Source: Bolinopsis microptera
Lineage: Eukaryota; Ctenophora; Tentaculata; Lobata; Bolinopsidae
DNA: 64,000 nucleotides
Direction of reading: 5' to 3'
Assembly: GCF_026151205.1 (NCBI RefSeq)
Contig: NC_087081.1
Span: 10,231,113 to 10,295,112 of the forward strand
Below the pieces are notes generated by a model, which was not told where the DNA came from, ran no database searches, and worked only from the letters and a program-made list of their open reading frames with translations. Positions 22,701 through 34,700 of this stretch are shown one piece after another. Numbering within the stretch: position 1 is the first letter of the stretch; each line of letters begins with the position of its first letter. Position numbers and translations under genes: made by a program.

Positions 22701-25700
22701 GACATCACGTCTCAGACTGGGGGAGTTACCCGAGAAACTTGAAATACGTTCCTGAGTAAGTTTTTATTTGTATATCAAGTATCAACTATTTTCAATTTTT
22801 ATGTTATTATTATTAATATACCGTTTATGTACGAGCATATTTTAACTCTAATTATTTGAACAATTTGGAATTGCACCTGCACCCATTTCTTAAATCTTTC
22901 AGGGATTGGCGTAATCAAACAAACGTACCAGTAACATTGGGTGAAGTAAGCTGTAAATTTAAAAATAATGACACTGCCATAGGCATATCAGATTGCGATT
23001 CTAGGATTAAGAGACACAACTGTATATACCGGGACAGCATTTGGCTCCGCTGCTTTAGTAATACAGGTTTGATGTTAATTAATATACTAACATTTATATT
23101 TTGATTAATCGGGACAGAAAATTCATATTATCGAACAAACGGGAAAAAAGGTAAGAACAAATATTTGAATAGTTCTCAAAACTTTGTAGTTCCATGCTTT
23201 CAACTACATTTGGAATATCTAATGAACTAATAATTTATTCTTGATTTTTCTTGGAGAAGTTATCTTTAGACTCTTAACTTCTTAAGGTTGCGAACAAAAT
23301 GAAGAAACAGACTTTAGGCTAGAAACTTTATTGAATTGAAATAATCATTCCACGTAACTACGTCTTCTTCAGTTCTGTAATAAAATTGTTAAACATGTGT
23401 AAAATTAACTACGGAAGGAAATTTAAAATAACATTAAAACAAAAACAGAAAATAAAATTTACGAAATATGACCCAAAAATGTAATTGCAAAAAATTCAAA
23501 ACTTCAAAAAATACGAAAAGAAGAAATGTAAGCTAATACAACTAAATCCTGTACTACTCAAGATACTATACTAATTAGTAAACGTAAAACTGGTTGTTCA
23601 GAATTCACAATTCATGTGTAAAAACTATTGATAAAATCAGCACTTAAGCAACGATAACTCGGTTGCCATGGTTACTATCCAAGCTAGTCCTATCAATACA
23701 TTACTTACTAGTTAAATATCGACTAAATATTTGTACAAATAACTCAACTCAGAACGATCATTCATTTCAGGACTTAATCTCAATATATACATCGCTTCTA
23801 CAATCTTTCTACGAACAGTTTTACTCTGTAAATCAAGTAACTCAAAAGATAAAACTGGAGTTCGGTTAGGATGTTGAGATGCGTAGTGCTGTCCAACCCC
23901 ATTCTCTGGATGTGCTCTAGGATTCCTAGCAGCCTGTCTGTGCTCCATAAGACGAGCATGGAGGCTTCTCTCAGTTTCCCCACAGTATCTCTTACCACAC
24001 AACTCGCAAGTAACTAAGTAAACAGCTCCTTTTGTTGAGCATGTTGTTCCTGTGAGTCTAGGGCAGATCTCGCAATTGTTAGGGTTACCAAGGTACAAGT
24101 CTTCTTATCCAGTGGACGAGAGCGGCAGAAGATGTCCTGTAACTTCTTACCAGGTGTAAAGATAACTCTGATGGGGAGTTTGTTAGATTTGATGTAGTTG
24201 CGAATCTTATTACAAACTGCTCCAGAGATGAATGGTAAGGTGAGTGGGACAGAGTCAGGTGTGGTTTGACGTCTTCTCCTAGGCCTCCTGTTCCTTGCGT
24301 TATGACTCAGAGGTTGGTGTCCATTTTTCTTTAAGAGATCATCGATGATCTTAACTGAATGATCGAGTTCCTGGGGTCCTGAGGAAGCAATGGTGTGGTA
24401 AGAGATACTGTGGGGAAACTGAGAGAAGCCTCCATGGTCTTATGGAGCACAGACAGGCTGCTAGGAATCCTAGAGCACATCCAGAGAATGGGGTTGGACA
24501 GCACTACGCATCTCAACATCCTAACCGAACTCCAGTTTTATCTTTTGAGTTACTTGATTTACAGAGTAAAACTGTTCGTAGAAAGATTGTAGAAGCGATG
24601 TATATATTGAGATTAAGTCCTGAAATGAATGATCGTTCTGAGTTGAGTTATTTGTACAAATATTTAGTCGATATTTAACTAGTAAGTAATGTATTGATAG
24701 GACTAGCTTGGATAGTAACCATGGCAACCGAGTTATCGTTGCTTAAGTGCTGATTTTATCAATAGTTTTTACACATGAATTGTGAATTCTGAACAACCAG
24801 TTTTACGTTTACTAATTAGTATAGTATCTTGAGTAGTACAGGATTTAGTTGTATTAGCTTACATTTCTTCTTTTCGTATTTTTTGAAGTTTTGAATTTTT
24901 TGCAATTACATTTTTGGGTCATATTTCGTAAATTTTATTTTCTGTTTTTGTTTTAATGTTAGTTTAAATTTCCTTCCGTCGTTAATTTTACACATGTTTA
25001 ACAATTTTATTACAGAACTGAAGAAGACGTAGTTACGTGGAATGATTATTTCAATTCAATAAAGTTTCTAGCCTAAAGTCTGTTTCTTCATTTTGTTTGC
25101 AACCTTAAGAGTCTAAAGATAACTTCTCCAAGAAAAATCAAGTTCAAATGCGACTCATAAATATAGCCCCCTTGAACTATAATTTATTCTGTCATCTAAA
25201 ATTTGTCAATAGTAGTCGTGGCTACATGGATGGTAATCATTTTCTCATTTTTACACGATTTTGATGAAGACTTTATGAACCAAACCAAAAAATAGGTTCA
25301 CCATATTTTTACTTTCTACGACTACGAAGCTGGTGATACCAATATAATCTTCTATTCGTCAGGTGATGGACGGTATAGTGAATTCGGAGATTGGTCAGAA
25401 TGTTCAGTAACCGGTGGGAGAGGCAACCAAACTCGAATGAGAACTTGTACCGAACCTCCTCCGTCACAGGGTGGTGCTGATTGTGTTGGGGAAGCGTTCG
25501 AGACTCGACCTTGCTATGACATGTCAGGTTTAAATCATACATCTTCAATAAAAGTCTTCATACAGGGTTTTTCAAGGAACCCTCAAATGATTTTAAATTG
25601 TTAATGGTTTAATCAATAATCACTCTAGAATTTTCTCAAGCATTTTAATCAAACTGTTAATCTTTATCAACTATAAGTGTCTAACAATAAAACCTAGTGA

Positions 25701-28700
25701 TTTCGCAATATATAGTCTTGGTATTATATAATAGAGTCTTCATAAATCTACTTTCCATATTAGCTTATTGAATTGTTTCATGCAACCGTTGTTTTATGTA
25801 AAAAAGGAATACGAAACACTTCAAATATCGCTCACTACCTCAGACTGGCAGTTTCATGAAGCGGCCCTAATTCAAGAGGTGAACGGTACGGTTATTCGTA
25901 CAAGAAATGATGGTCTGCTTATTGTAAACTTTGCCAACAAGCAAAGTGGAGAAATGAGGAATGTGACCGTTTGTCCTGGTAACTTCAACTGGTGCTCAGC
26001 AAATACCTTTTGTCACTACTTTGGAAACAAACAGGGAATGTGGGACAGCAAACCAAATTTCTTGACACTCATATCCGAGTGAGTCTTTTATTACTCTTTT
26101 TTCGTTGAACATAATTAGATAATTCATGATTCAAACACGTTGTGCTGAGATACTCTGACAATTGTATTCATCAACAATACATTCCAGAACGTTGTTAAAA
26201 AATAACGGATCTATGTTATTAAGTGCTATAACCTGCCAAGACAAGAATGAACATGAAAAAGCTGGATGTAATATCAATATACTAGCAGACACTTGCAGTA
26301 ACATTAACAGCGTGTGGCTAAATTGCAACAACGGAACAGGTAATGGATTTTTACTATACCATTATCGATTCAGGATAAAATTGAATTTATCTTGGTGATT
26401 CGTCCGCATTTGAAATAATGAATATTATACATTGTTATGAAAATGTTTATAATCCGTTTTGTAGCTCAAAATACATTGATCTTAATTTATCTCAAAATAA
26501 CTAACAACTCAGCAGATATGTGGAATCCTGTTGTACGTGACACACATATCCTTGCTGAGACGTCTTATCTGCACGTAAGAACGTACAGTACTGTGGGTAG
26601 TGGTAACAAGATAGTGGTATGGTACTATGATGAAGATAAGGCAACTGCAGGAGCTATTTATATTTGGTTCTCCTCCCCTGTACAGTATATACTGACGTTC
26701 TGCCAGCGCTTTTACACTACATTCCCAACAAGTCCACCAGTAGAAGATATTAAACACTGGGTAATACAGAAGCATGGTTATAGAACTGTAATATTCTGTA
26801 ACGGAGAGCTGGTACTAAACAAAACAGCGTCATCTGACACGTGTGATGATCCTAAATACTCTGATACCTGGGACACTATTTGGAGACGAGATGTGGACAG
26901 TATCAAGTTCCCATTAAAGTATGACACTGCGTCACACTCGTTTAACATAGGTTGGTTATTAGGCAGTTAATTAGTTATCTGAGAGAAAAACGGTTTGAGA
27001 GGTGCACTATGAAGTATTTTAAAACCTGGCAATGTTTGGTCTGACACTTGATAAGTGGATACAGCTGAGGGTGTAAAATGAATTATCTTATAGTACATTG
27101 CGTGCTCGTGTTTATTTATTATTTGACGGGAGATTATAGGGATAATCATGAAGGTCATGAAATACAAAGTAATTTTGTAGTTTTGATTTGATCTTTTTAA
27201 GAATACCAATTCTCGCTACTAACATTTTCCGTGATCGTTTCAGAGCGTTTTTGGGAGTTCGAAAGAGCAACTTTAATCTACTCGGTAGAGGGAACAAAGA
27301 GAATAAATGATAAGGAAGGTCTTCTGATAGCAACAGTTGTCAACAAGCAGACTGGGAACGAAAAGAATGGTATCGTTTGTAAGGACGAGTTTAACTGGTA
27401 TTCAGCACAACTTTTTTGCCAGTCAATCGGACATCACTTCTAAGACTGGGGGAGTTACCCGAGAAACTTGAAATACGTTCCTGAGTAAGTTTTAATTTGT
27501 TTATCAACTCTTTGCACTTGTTATACTACTTTAGGTTACTTTAGGTAGGTTCGGCAGGGATCGCTTCTGGACAACAGTATCAAGTACGTCCTCCAATCAC
27601 TCCTGGCTTAGATCTTTTTGTAGAGTCCATTCCAGAAGAGAATTATTTGTGATGGCGGTATACCCTTTTGTGGGCGGGGTGTCCGGGAAGCCTTTCAGGA
27701 ATTTAGCAAGGGAGGATTTGAAAGTTTCCAAGACTTGGATTGTATTAACTTCCTTGGGGAGCAGGTTCCATAGTTTGGCTGCTTTTACTCCAAAAGAGTT
27801 TTCATAATGGGTCGAGATTGAGCATTGTGCCTTTTTGTTAAATGCAGGCACAGTCGCCTTTACACTGTGTCGGGAGCTTTCCTTGAACTGCATGTTGATG
27901 TCGTTCGGAGCTAATCCATTCATCATCTTCCATGTATGGATTATGATGTATCGTTCTCTGCGTCTCTGTAATGAGAGAAGATTCAGGTTCTGCAGGCGTT
28001 CCCAGTAATCAAGGTTCTGGCAGCCACTGATTCGACGAGTGTAGTGTCGTTGGATGCTTTCAATAGCTTCTATATCGCTGATCTTGTCAGGGTTCCACAC
28101 CGGGCAGCAGTATTCGAGTTTGCTTCTCACCATGGTTTTGTAGAGTGTGAGCATGAGGAAGCGTGACCTATCTCTGAATACGCTAAGGACCCATGACGTC
28201 ATCGTCCTTGCTGTTTTAGCCATCTGCTGTATGTGAGAAGACCAGGAGCAGTCATTTGACAGGAGAACCCCTAGGTCCCTCACAGTTTTGGCTGGGTCAA
28301 TAGTTCTTCCATTTGTTAAATTGTAACAGGAATATTAACTGGTGAAGGGCAATTCTCTTAACAGTAATGAATTGTTCAAGCTGTAATTCAATATTTCGAA
28401 TTTGGCCTCATTTAGTTGCATGTTGTTCTTCAGGGCCCAAGCGATTACATTTAGGAGGTCGTCTTGAAGTAGGCTTTTGGTAGCTAAGTCCATGATTTTT
28501 CCAATGAGCTTGGTGTCGTCAGCAAACACCTTTCCCAGAGCGGTAACCAATGTATCAAGTTGGTCGTCAATGTATAGAATGAAAAGAATGGGTCCCAATA
28601 CTGTTCCTTGGGGTACCCCACTGATTACTAGCTGAAAGGATGATTTTGTTCCTTCCACGACCACAGTTTGCAGGCGATCCTTCAGGAATTCAGTCAGCCA

Positions 28701-31700
28701 TTGCAGAGTCTTTCCTTTTATTCCATAGCGTTTTGCCTTTGCAAGTAATATTTGATGATCTACCTTATCGAACGCTTTGGCATAATCAAGGTATATAACA
28801 TCAACCTCGTTGCCGTCGTTGAGAGTTTTCAGGATGTTATCTACGTGGTCTATTGGTTGAGTTAAGCAGCTTCTTTTCTTGCGGAATCCATGCTGATGGG
28901 GGGAGAGAAAGCTGTTTGACTCCATATGTTCCACAAGATGATTTCTGACCACTCTCTCAAATATCTTAATAATGTGAGAGGTTATCGAGACAGGGCGATA
29001 GTTAGCGGCAGATGTTCGGTCTCCTTTCTTGAACACAGGCGTGATGTACTGTGTCTTCATGCCATATGGTATGACTCCGTTATCAAATGAGCGTTTCCAG
29101 AGTAGATAAATTGGTTCAGCGATTGTCCTTCGACATTTAGTTAGGATCTTGGCCGGGATGTCACCATCAGGGGTGGAGGCATACGGGTCCAGTTCCTTTA
29201 TGGCATCTGATATGTCGTCTGCTGTGAAGGTGAATGTGTTGAGATCTTCTTTTGGATGAGGATCTAATCCGGCGAGGCATTCTTCAACATTTGCAGAATT
29301 TGGGTTGCTGAAGACTGTGACATATTGAGTCTGGAGAATTTCTGCTTTTTCCGCTGGGTCCATTTTCAGAGTTCCGTTTTTATCTCTAATTGGGGCGACG
29401 GATGATTTTACCTTTGCAAATCGTTTAGCGTAAGAATAAAAGAATCTTGGGTTCGTCTTTATTGTACTTACAGCTTTAACTTCTTTTTCGTTAAGTTGCT
29501 TGATCACAAGTTCACTTATTTCGAAGGTCAGAAGATTCACTTCGGTTTTCAGCTTTTCGATTTTTCTCGAAGTTGGGTTGTTTTGAGTAAGTGCACTTAT
29601 TTGGGCATTGAGTTTTCTTCTTTTCCTCTTCATTGTGTATTTTTCACGGACTTGGCGACTTCTACGGGGGCGGGAAGGGCCAGATCCAGTAGGGTCTTTA
29701 GAAGGCGAGTTTAGGAGGGTTATCTGGAGGACAGTTAGGCGTATCAGCTCCAGAAAGGCACTTCCATCTTCATCTTCATAACAGAGTTCTCTCAAAGAGA
29801 TCCAGTTAACAGCTTCTAAACGATCGTTCATTGCTTCAAAATCTGCTCTATGAAAATCAGTCGCCCGAAAAGAGTTTCTGTCGAAAGATATAGGAGTATG
29901 TTCTTTTGGGCAGAGCGGGTTATGTCCGAGAACGAGCTCGACTAGCCTGTGGTCAGATAGTTGGCATTCGGAGATATTTGTCTCAACTGTGTCCTGTGGT
30001 TTATTTGTGAGGACGAGATCGATGGTGTTGTTATTTCTCGTGGGCTTACAGATCATTTGTGTCAAGAAATTTCTCTCCATGAAATCAATTAGTTCGGAAC
30101 AAGCTTGCTGGTCACAAAGCGGTTGACCAGGTAAAGCTTGGCAAGAGTCCCAATCTATATTTGGGAGGTTGAAATCCCCCATAATGTAGATGTCAGGTGA
30201 TCTATCGTTCGATGTCAAGTTATTTAGTTTCTCCTGCACCTGGTCCAGGACTGCTTTGAAGGATCCGGGAGGAGCATCTGGTGGGCGGTATATCACGGAG
30301 ACAAGGGCGTTCATAGAGTCTATGAAACAATGCAGCATACTGCAGTGTTTGTCACTAAAATTTACAGTATCTGATACTAGCAGCGAGTTTTCAACGTAAA
30401 GCACACAACCACCACCTTTTCGACTATGACGGTCTGCTCTAAGACTGCTGTACCCATCTATAGCTATTTGAGCATCACTGATATATGGCTTCAACCATGA
30501 TTCAGTGATAGCGAGAATAGGGACCGGGGGTCTTCCTAGGTCGTCAAGTATGTGGTCTTGGATGAATGGAATCTTCCATTTTACAGTGCTGGTTGCGGCT
30601 GGGGAGATGGACCGAGCATTCAGTAGCAAGATCCTTGATAGTTGGGAATGAAGTTTAGTGGCATCGGCATCCGCATTGGCTGGTTTGGGAGTGGCACTTG
30701 GGCTGAGAACTGTGCTGGTGGTGGGAACTGTGTCGAGATTTGCTGAGAGGATGTTTGGCGTGATCTCGGGTCCAGCTGGCTCCGTTGTGTCTCTTGGACA
30801 AGGGCTGGAATTTGCCCTCGAAGTTCCTCCATTTTGGAGTTCATCTGGGTTATAATTCCGTGTTTCATGTTTTCCATGAGCTTCTCTAAAAAAGCACTAT
30901 CCCTCTCAGATGTACTGTCTTTACGTTGTCTGAGGGGTTTCTGATATTCAACAGTGGGTGGGTAGGGGGTGTTGAGGGAGTTTAGACTACCCATTCTGTC
31001 CACATCATAACCACCAGGAGGCGGCCAGGAACTTCTGTTCGTGTTGAATTCTATTCTTCTCGTATCTTTGGGCTGCTGCTGCTGAGGCAGGCGATTTCTG
31101 TCAGTGAGATTCACGTTTCCAAGATGATGGAAGCCACAATCGCTGTTTAAACATACGTGATTCGCAACTGAATTACGGCACAGTTTAGGGTGGAACAAAG
31201 TGCATTTCTTCCCATTCCTGCATCCTCTGCGTTTGTCGTCTCCGAAATTGGAGTAAAAGCGGCACCTGATGGGGTGCTGGTATGAGCATTTCTTACCACC
31301 AATGAGACGTTTGCCAGTGAGGCCGTGGGGACACTTCCTCATAGTGTATTCCCGGCAAATCTGGGGGTTATTTTCGGTATCATTATGTCTACCTCTTCTA
31401 GGGCTTTCCCTGTCTTCATCCTCATCCTCATCTTCATCGTCGTTTCCCTCGCCCTCTACCTCAGATTCAACCTCTTTAATAGTGGATAGATCTGTTATAC
31501 TATCTGTGTTCCTTTTCTTGGTAGGTTTCTGGGGAGGTTGAAGTGAGCGTGTTTCGTTCTTTTTTGAACATTCGTAGCAGAGCCAAGATCCTCCTAAAGG
31601 AAGCAGTCCTTTCTGAATGAGGTCGTTGAAGGTCTTGGCTTTTTCGGCCATGGCTTCACAATCGTGGGAGCCCTGTAAGCATAGCCGGCATCTTAAATTA

Positions 31701-34700
31701 ATTAGCATATTTTAACTCTAAACATTTGAAAATTTTGCACTCAATTCTTAAATCTTTCAGGGATTGGCGTAACCAAACAGACGTACCAGTAACATTGGGT
31801 GAAGTAAGCTGTAAAAATAATGACACTGACATATCAGATTGCGATTCTAGGATTAAGAGACATGACTGTAAATACCGGGACAGCATTTGGCTCCGCTGCT
31901 TTAGTAATACAGGTTTGATGTTAATTAATATGTAATACAACAATATTTATATTTTGATTAATCGGGACAGAAAAGTCATATTCATATTGTCGATCAGTAG
32001 GGAAAAATTTAAGGTGCAACAGATAGTTCTCAAAACTTTGTAGTTCTATTGGAATTTTTTAGATAGCAATTGTTACCTAGCAATTTTCCAGGATGTGCAA
32101 AGGAAAATCAGGACGTATCACATAAAAATTGCGCTATAACAAACATTGGTGGATTTTTGAAGAAACTGTGTTTTGATGAGAGTAGAAAAGAGTACTTTCA
32201 CATGTGTGCCTATTCGAATGTTAGCTATGTAATGGGTAGTGAGAATAACACGCTCTCAAGTGTCTCCTCTGTGTGTCAAAATGATCAGTATGTTTATCAG
32301 GCGTGTGGTTTTAATACAAAACCAACAAAACAAAGTTATTTCCTTTGTGGAGGTTATTTCAGTGGGTTAGGAGTAAATAGTTTTGTGGTGTGTAACTTGG
32401 ATTGTGAGAATTATTCTGGTGAGAACACATCATTGACCACTTATACGGACAGCAGCACAAATATTGAGTGCGATGACAAATGTGACATTATAAAGTGTGA
32501 AGATGAAAGTCAGTGTGGTGGTCACACGTACGGAGTTAACTGCGAGTATTATAAACCTGTATCCTATGTTTGTGATGGACATGATGATTGTACTGACGGG
32601 GAGGATGAAAGGGACTGTGATGTTGAGAACACCACACTACACACCTGTATTCATTACTTCAGTAAAGTGACGTATGGACACGACATTCTAGCCCCCATAC
32701 TTAATTACACTAGGTGTGCTGTGTTTGATCTCAGTTCAGGTGATAAATATCCGTACTGTTACAATTATCTAGACCAGACAAACTGCACTGATGTGACCAG
32801 AGTGGGAGGACACTGTTTGATCAGTGGTTATATGTCTAGTGTCTCCAAGTACGTGGTCTGTGGTAATGAATTTAAGCAGGCCAATGAGCCAGTTAATCTT
32901 TGTGATGATAACCTAGAAAATGAATGTAATTCACCACCTGGGTTAAGTGCAGACTGTCTTGTTCACAAACACAAACTCTGCGATGGATTTAGTGACTGTG
33001 TTGATGGTAGTGATGAGACTCTTGATATATGTCACTCCACAACGTTGGGTTATTTGAATTGCAGTCGAAGCTTTAATGCCGATAAAAACATGCCAATACC
33101 TGTCGCATGGTTACTGGATAATCAAAGAGATTGTTTGAATGGAGAAGATGTAAAAGGAAACTTTGAGTTGACAAACTGTGGAGAGATAGATGAAGGTACT
33201 AAGAGAATATATTTAGGAAACAAAACCTGCCAGGATGTTTTACTGTGTCCTGGAGATTCTGAGAACGGCTATGTTGAATTTAACTTTCTTTGTGATGGTA
33301 TAAATTCTTGTGAAGTTGAAAATGAGATCTGTATGATTTCAAGAGATTTCCCGAGCATCAATACATCTGCTATAATCAAGAGCTGTGCTGTACGAGATTT
33401 GTGCGAATCAATGGAGGAATCTGAACATTCTAATTGTCATATTCAGGAATTTGAGAGTTCAGCAGGAAATGCGTTTGGTGTCAAAATGGAAATTAACGTC
33501 CCAACATCAAACGTTAACTGCAGTTATCAGTTTGGTGAATATTATGTCTTCTTGAGTTGCATGGGTTTATGTCTAAATGCTACTTGTCCTCTTCAGAACA
33601 CTTCCCTAGAATATGATTCATGCCCTGGTCAGTATCCTGACCGAGTCTACACTCTCACGAACAACAAAGCTCTCACTTTTGTCACAATGTCCGATGAGGG
33701 TGAGTATGAAAATGCATACTTCCAATGTGAAAACAATAAATGTATTGAATACAGTCAAGTATGTAATCTTGTTGATGACTGTGGTGACATGTCGGATGAA
33801 CGAATTTGTACAAACCATTTAGTTTGTGAGGATACGAAAAACCGGACAGATGTAAAAGACCACCTAATATCTCATTCCCAGAAGTGCGATGGGAGATTTG
33901 ACTGCTTTGATTTATCAGATGAATGTAATCTGTCATGTGGTAAGGAAATCTTAGCCAATTGGGCATTGAAACTTAATTGCTGGCTGCTGGGCCTTTGTGC
34001 AGTCATTTTTAATGTCATCATGGTGACCAAAGTTGCAAGTTCCGTAAGAGAATCCGAAACAGGTAGTATGCTTTGCACTAGAGTGCTTGTCTGTATAATC
34101 GGATTAGGAGATTTCCTTATAGGAGTTTACTTGATCATATTGTCTGTATTCGACAGTATCATTTTAGGAAAGGATTACTGTGCAAAGCAAGCAGAGTGGT
34201 TATCAGGCACTGCTTGTTCTGTTTTGGGAGTGATCAGCACTACGGGATCACAACTATCGCTATTTTCAATGACCGCGTTAAGTTTGATGAGGATGTGGGG
34301 AATCATGAATAGTTCTTTGAGAGCTCCTACCCGCGTCAATAAAAGAGCAGTAACAAAAGCTGCCGTGATTGTGATCGGAGTGGTTACTGCCTCGCTATCA
34401 GTAGCGATTGTACCCTTGATCCCCGCCCTAGAAGACTACTTTGTGCAAGGCATGTTCTATGATCCAGACTACAAGTTATTTATCGGTTTTCCGAACAAAA
34501 TAAAGCACATCAAGATTCTTGACGCATACTACAAAAATGAGAATTTCTCCGCTGATACATCTTGGGCTGAGATCGGTGAAAAGGTTGATGGCATGTTCAC
34601 CCAAAGTTATGGTAGCTTAAATAAAGGTGCCGTCCACTTTTATGGTAATGATGGCGTGTGCCTTTTTAAGTACTTTGTTCGAAGTGACGATCCTAGAAGA

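Larger units (their letters stand above)
23240..25142. mobile_element. Inverted pair of Penelope-like 3' ends (hairpin insertion)
   Basis: Two almost identical arms, 23,240-24,000 and 24,393-25,142, are reverse complements around a ~390-bp single-copy spacer. Each arm contains the end of a GIY-YIG endonuclease ORF and a common 3' tail. The spacer, read on the minus strand, continues the left copy upstream into what looks like the end of the reverse-transcriptase region (LPIRVIFTPGKKLQDIF). Head-to-head, partially truncated copies of this kind are common for Penelope-like elements. Confidence 0.85.

Noticed and set aside
24395-24592. Plus-strand frame MVRDTVGKLREAS
   Set aside because: Alternative frame over the inverted GIY-YIG fragment.
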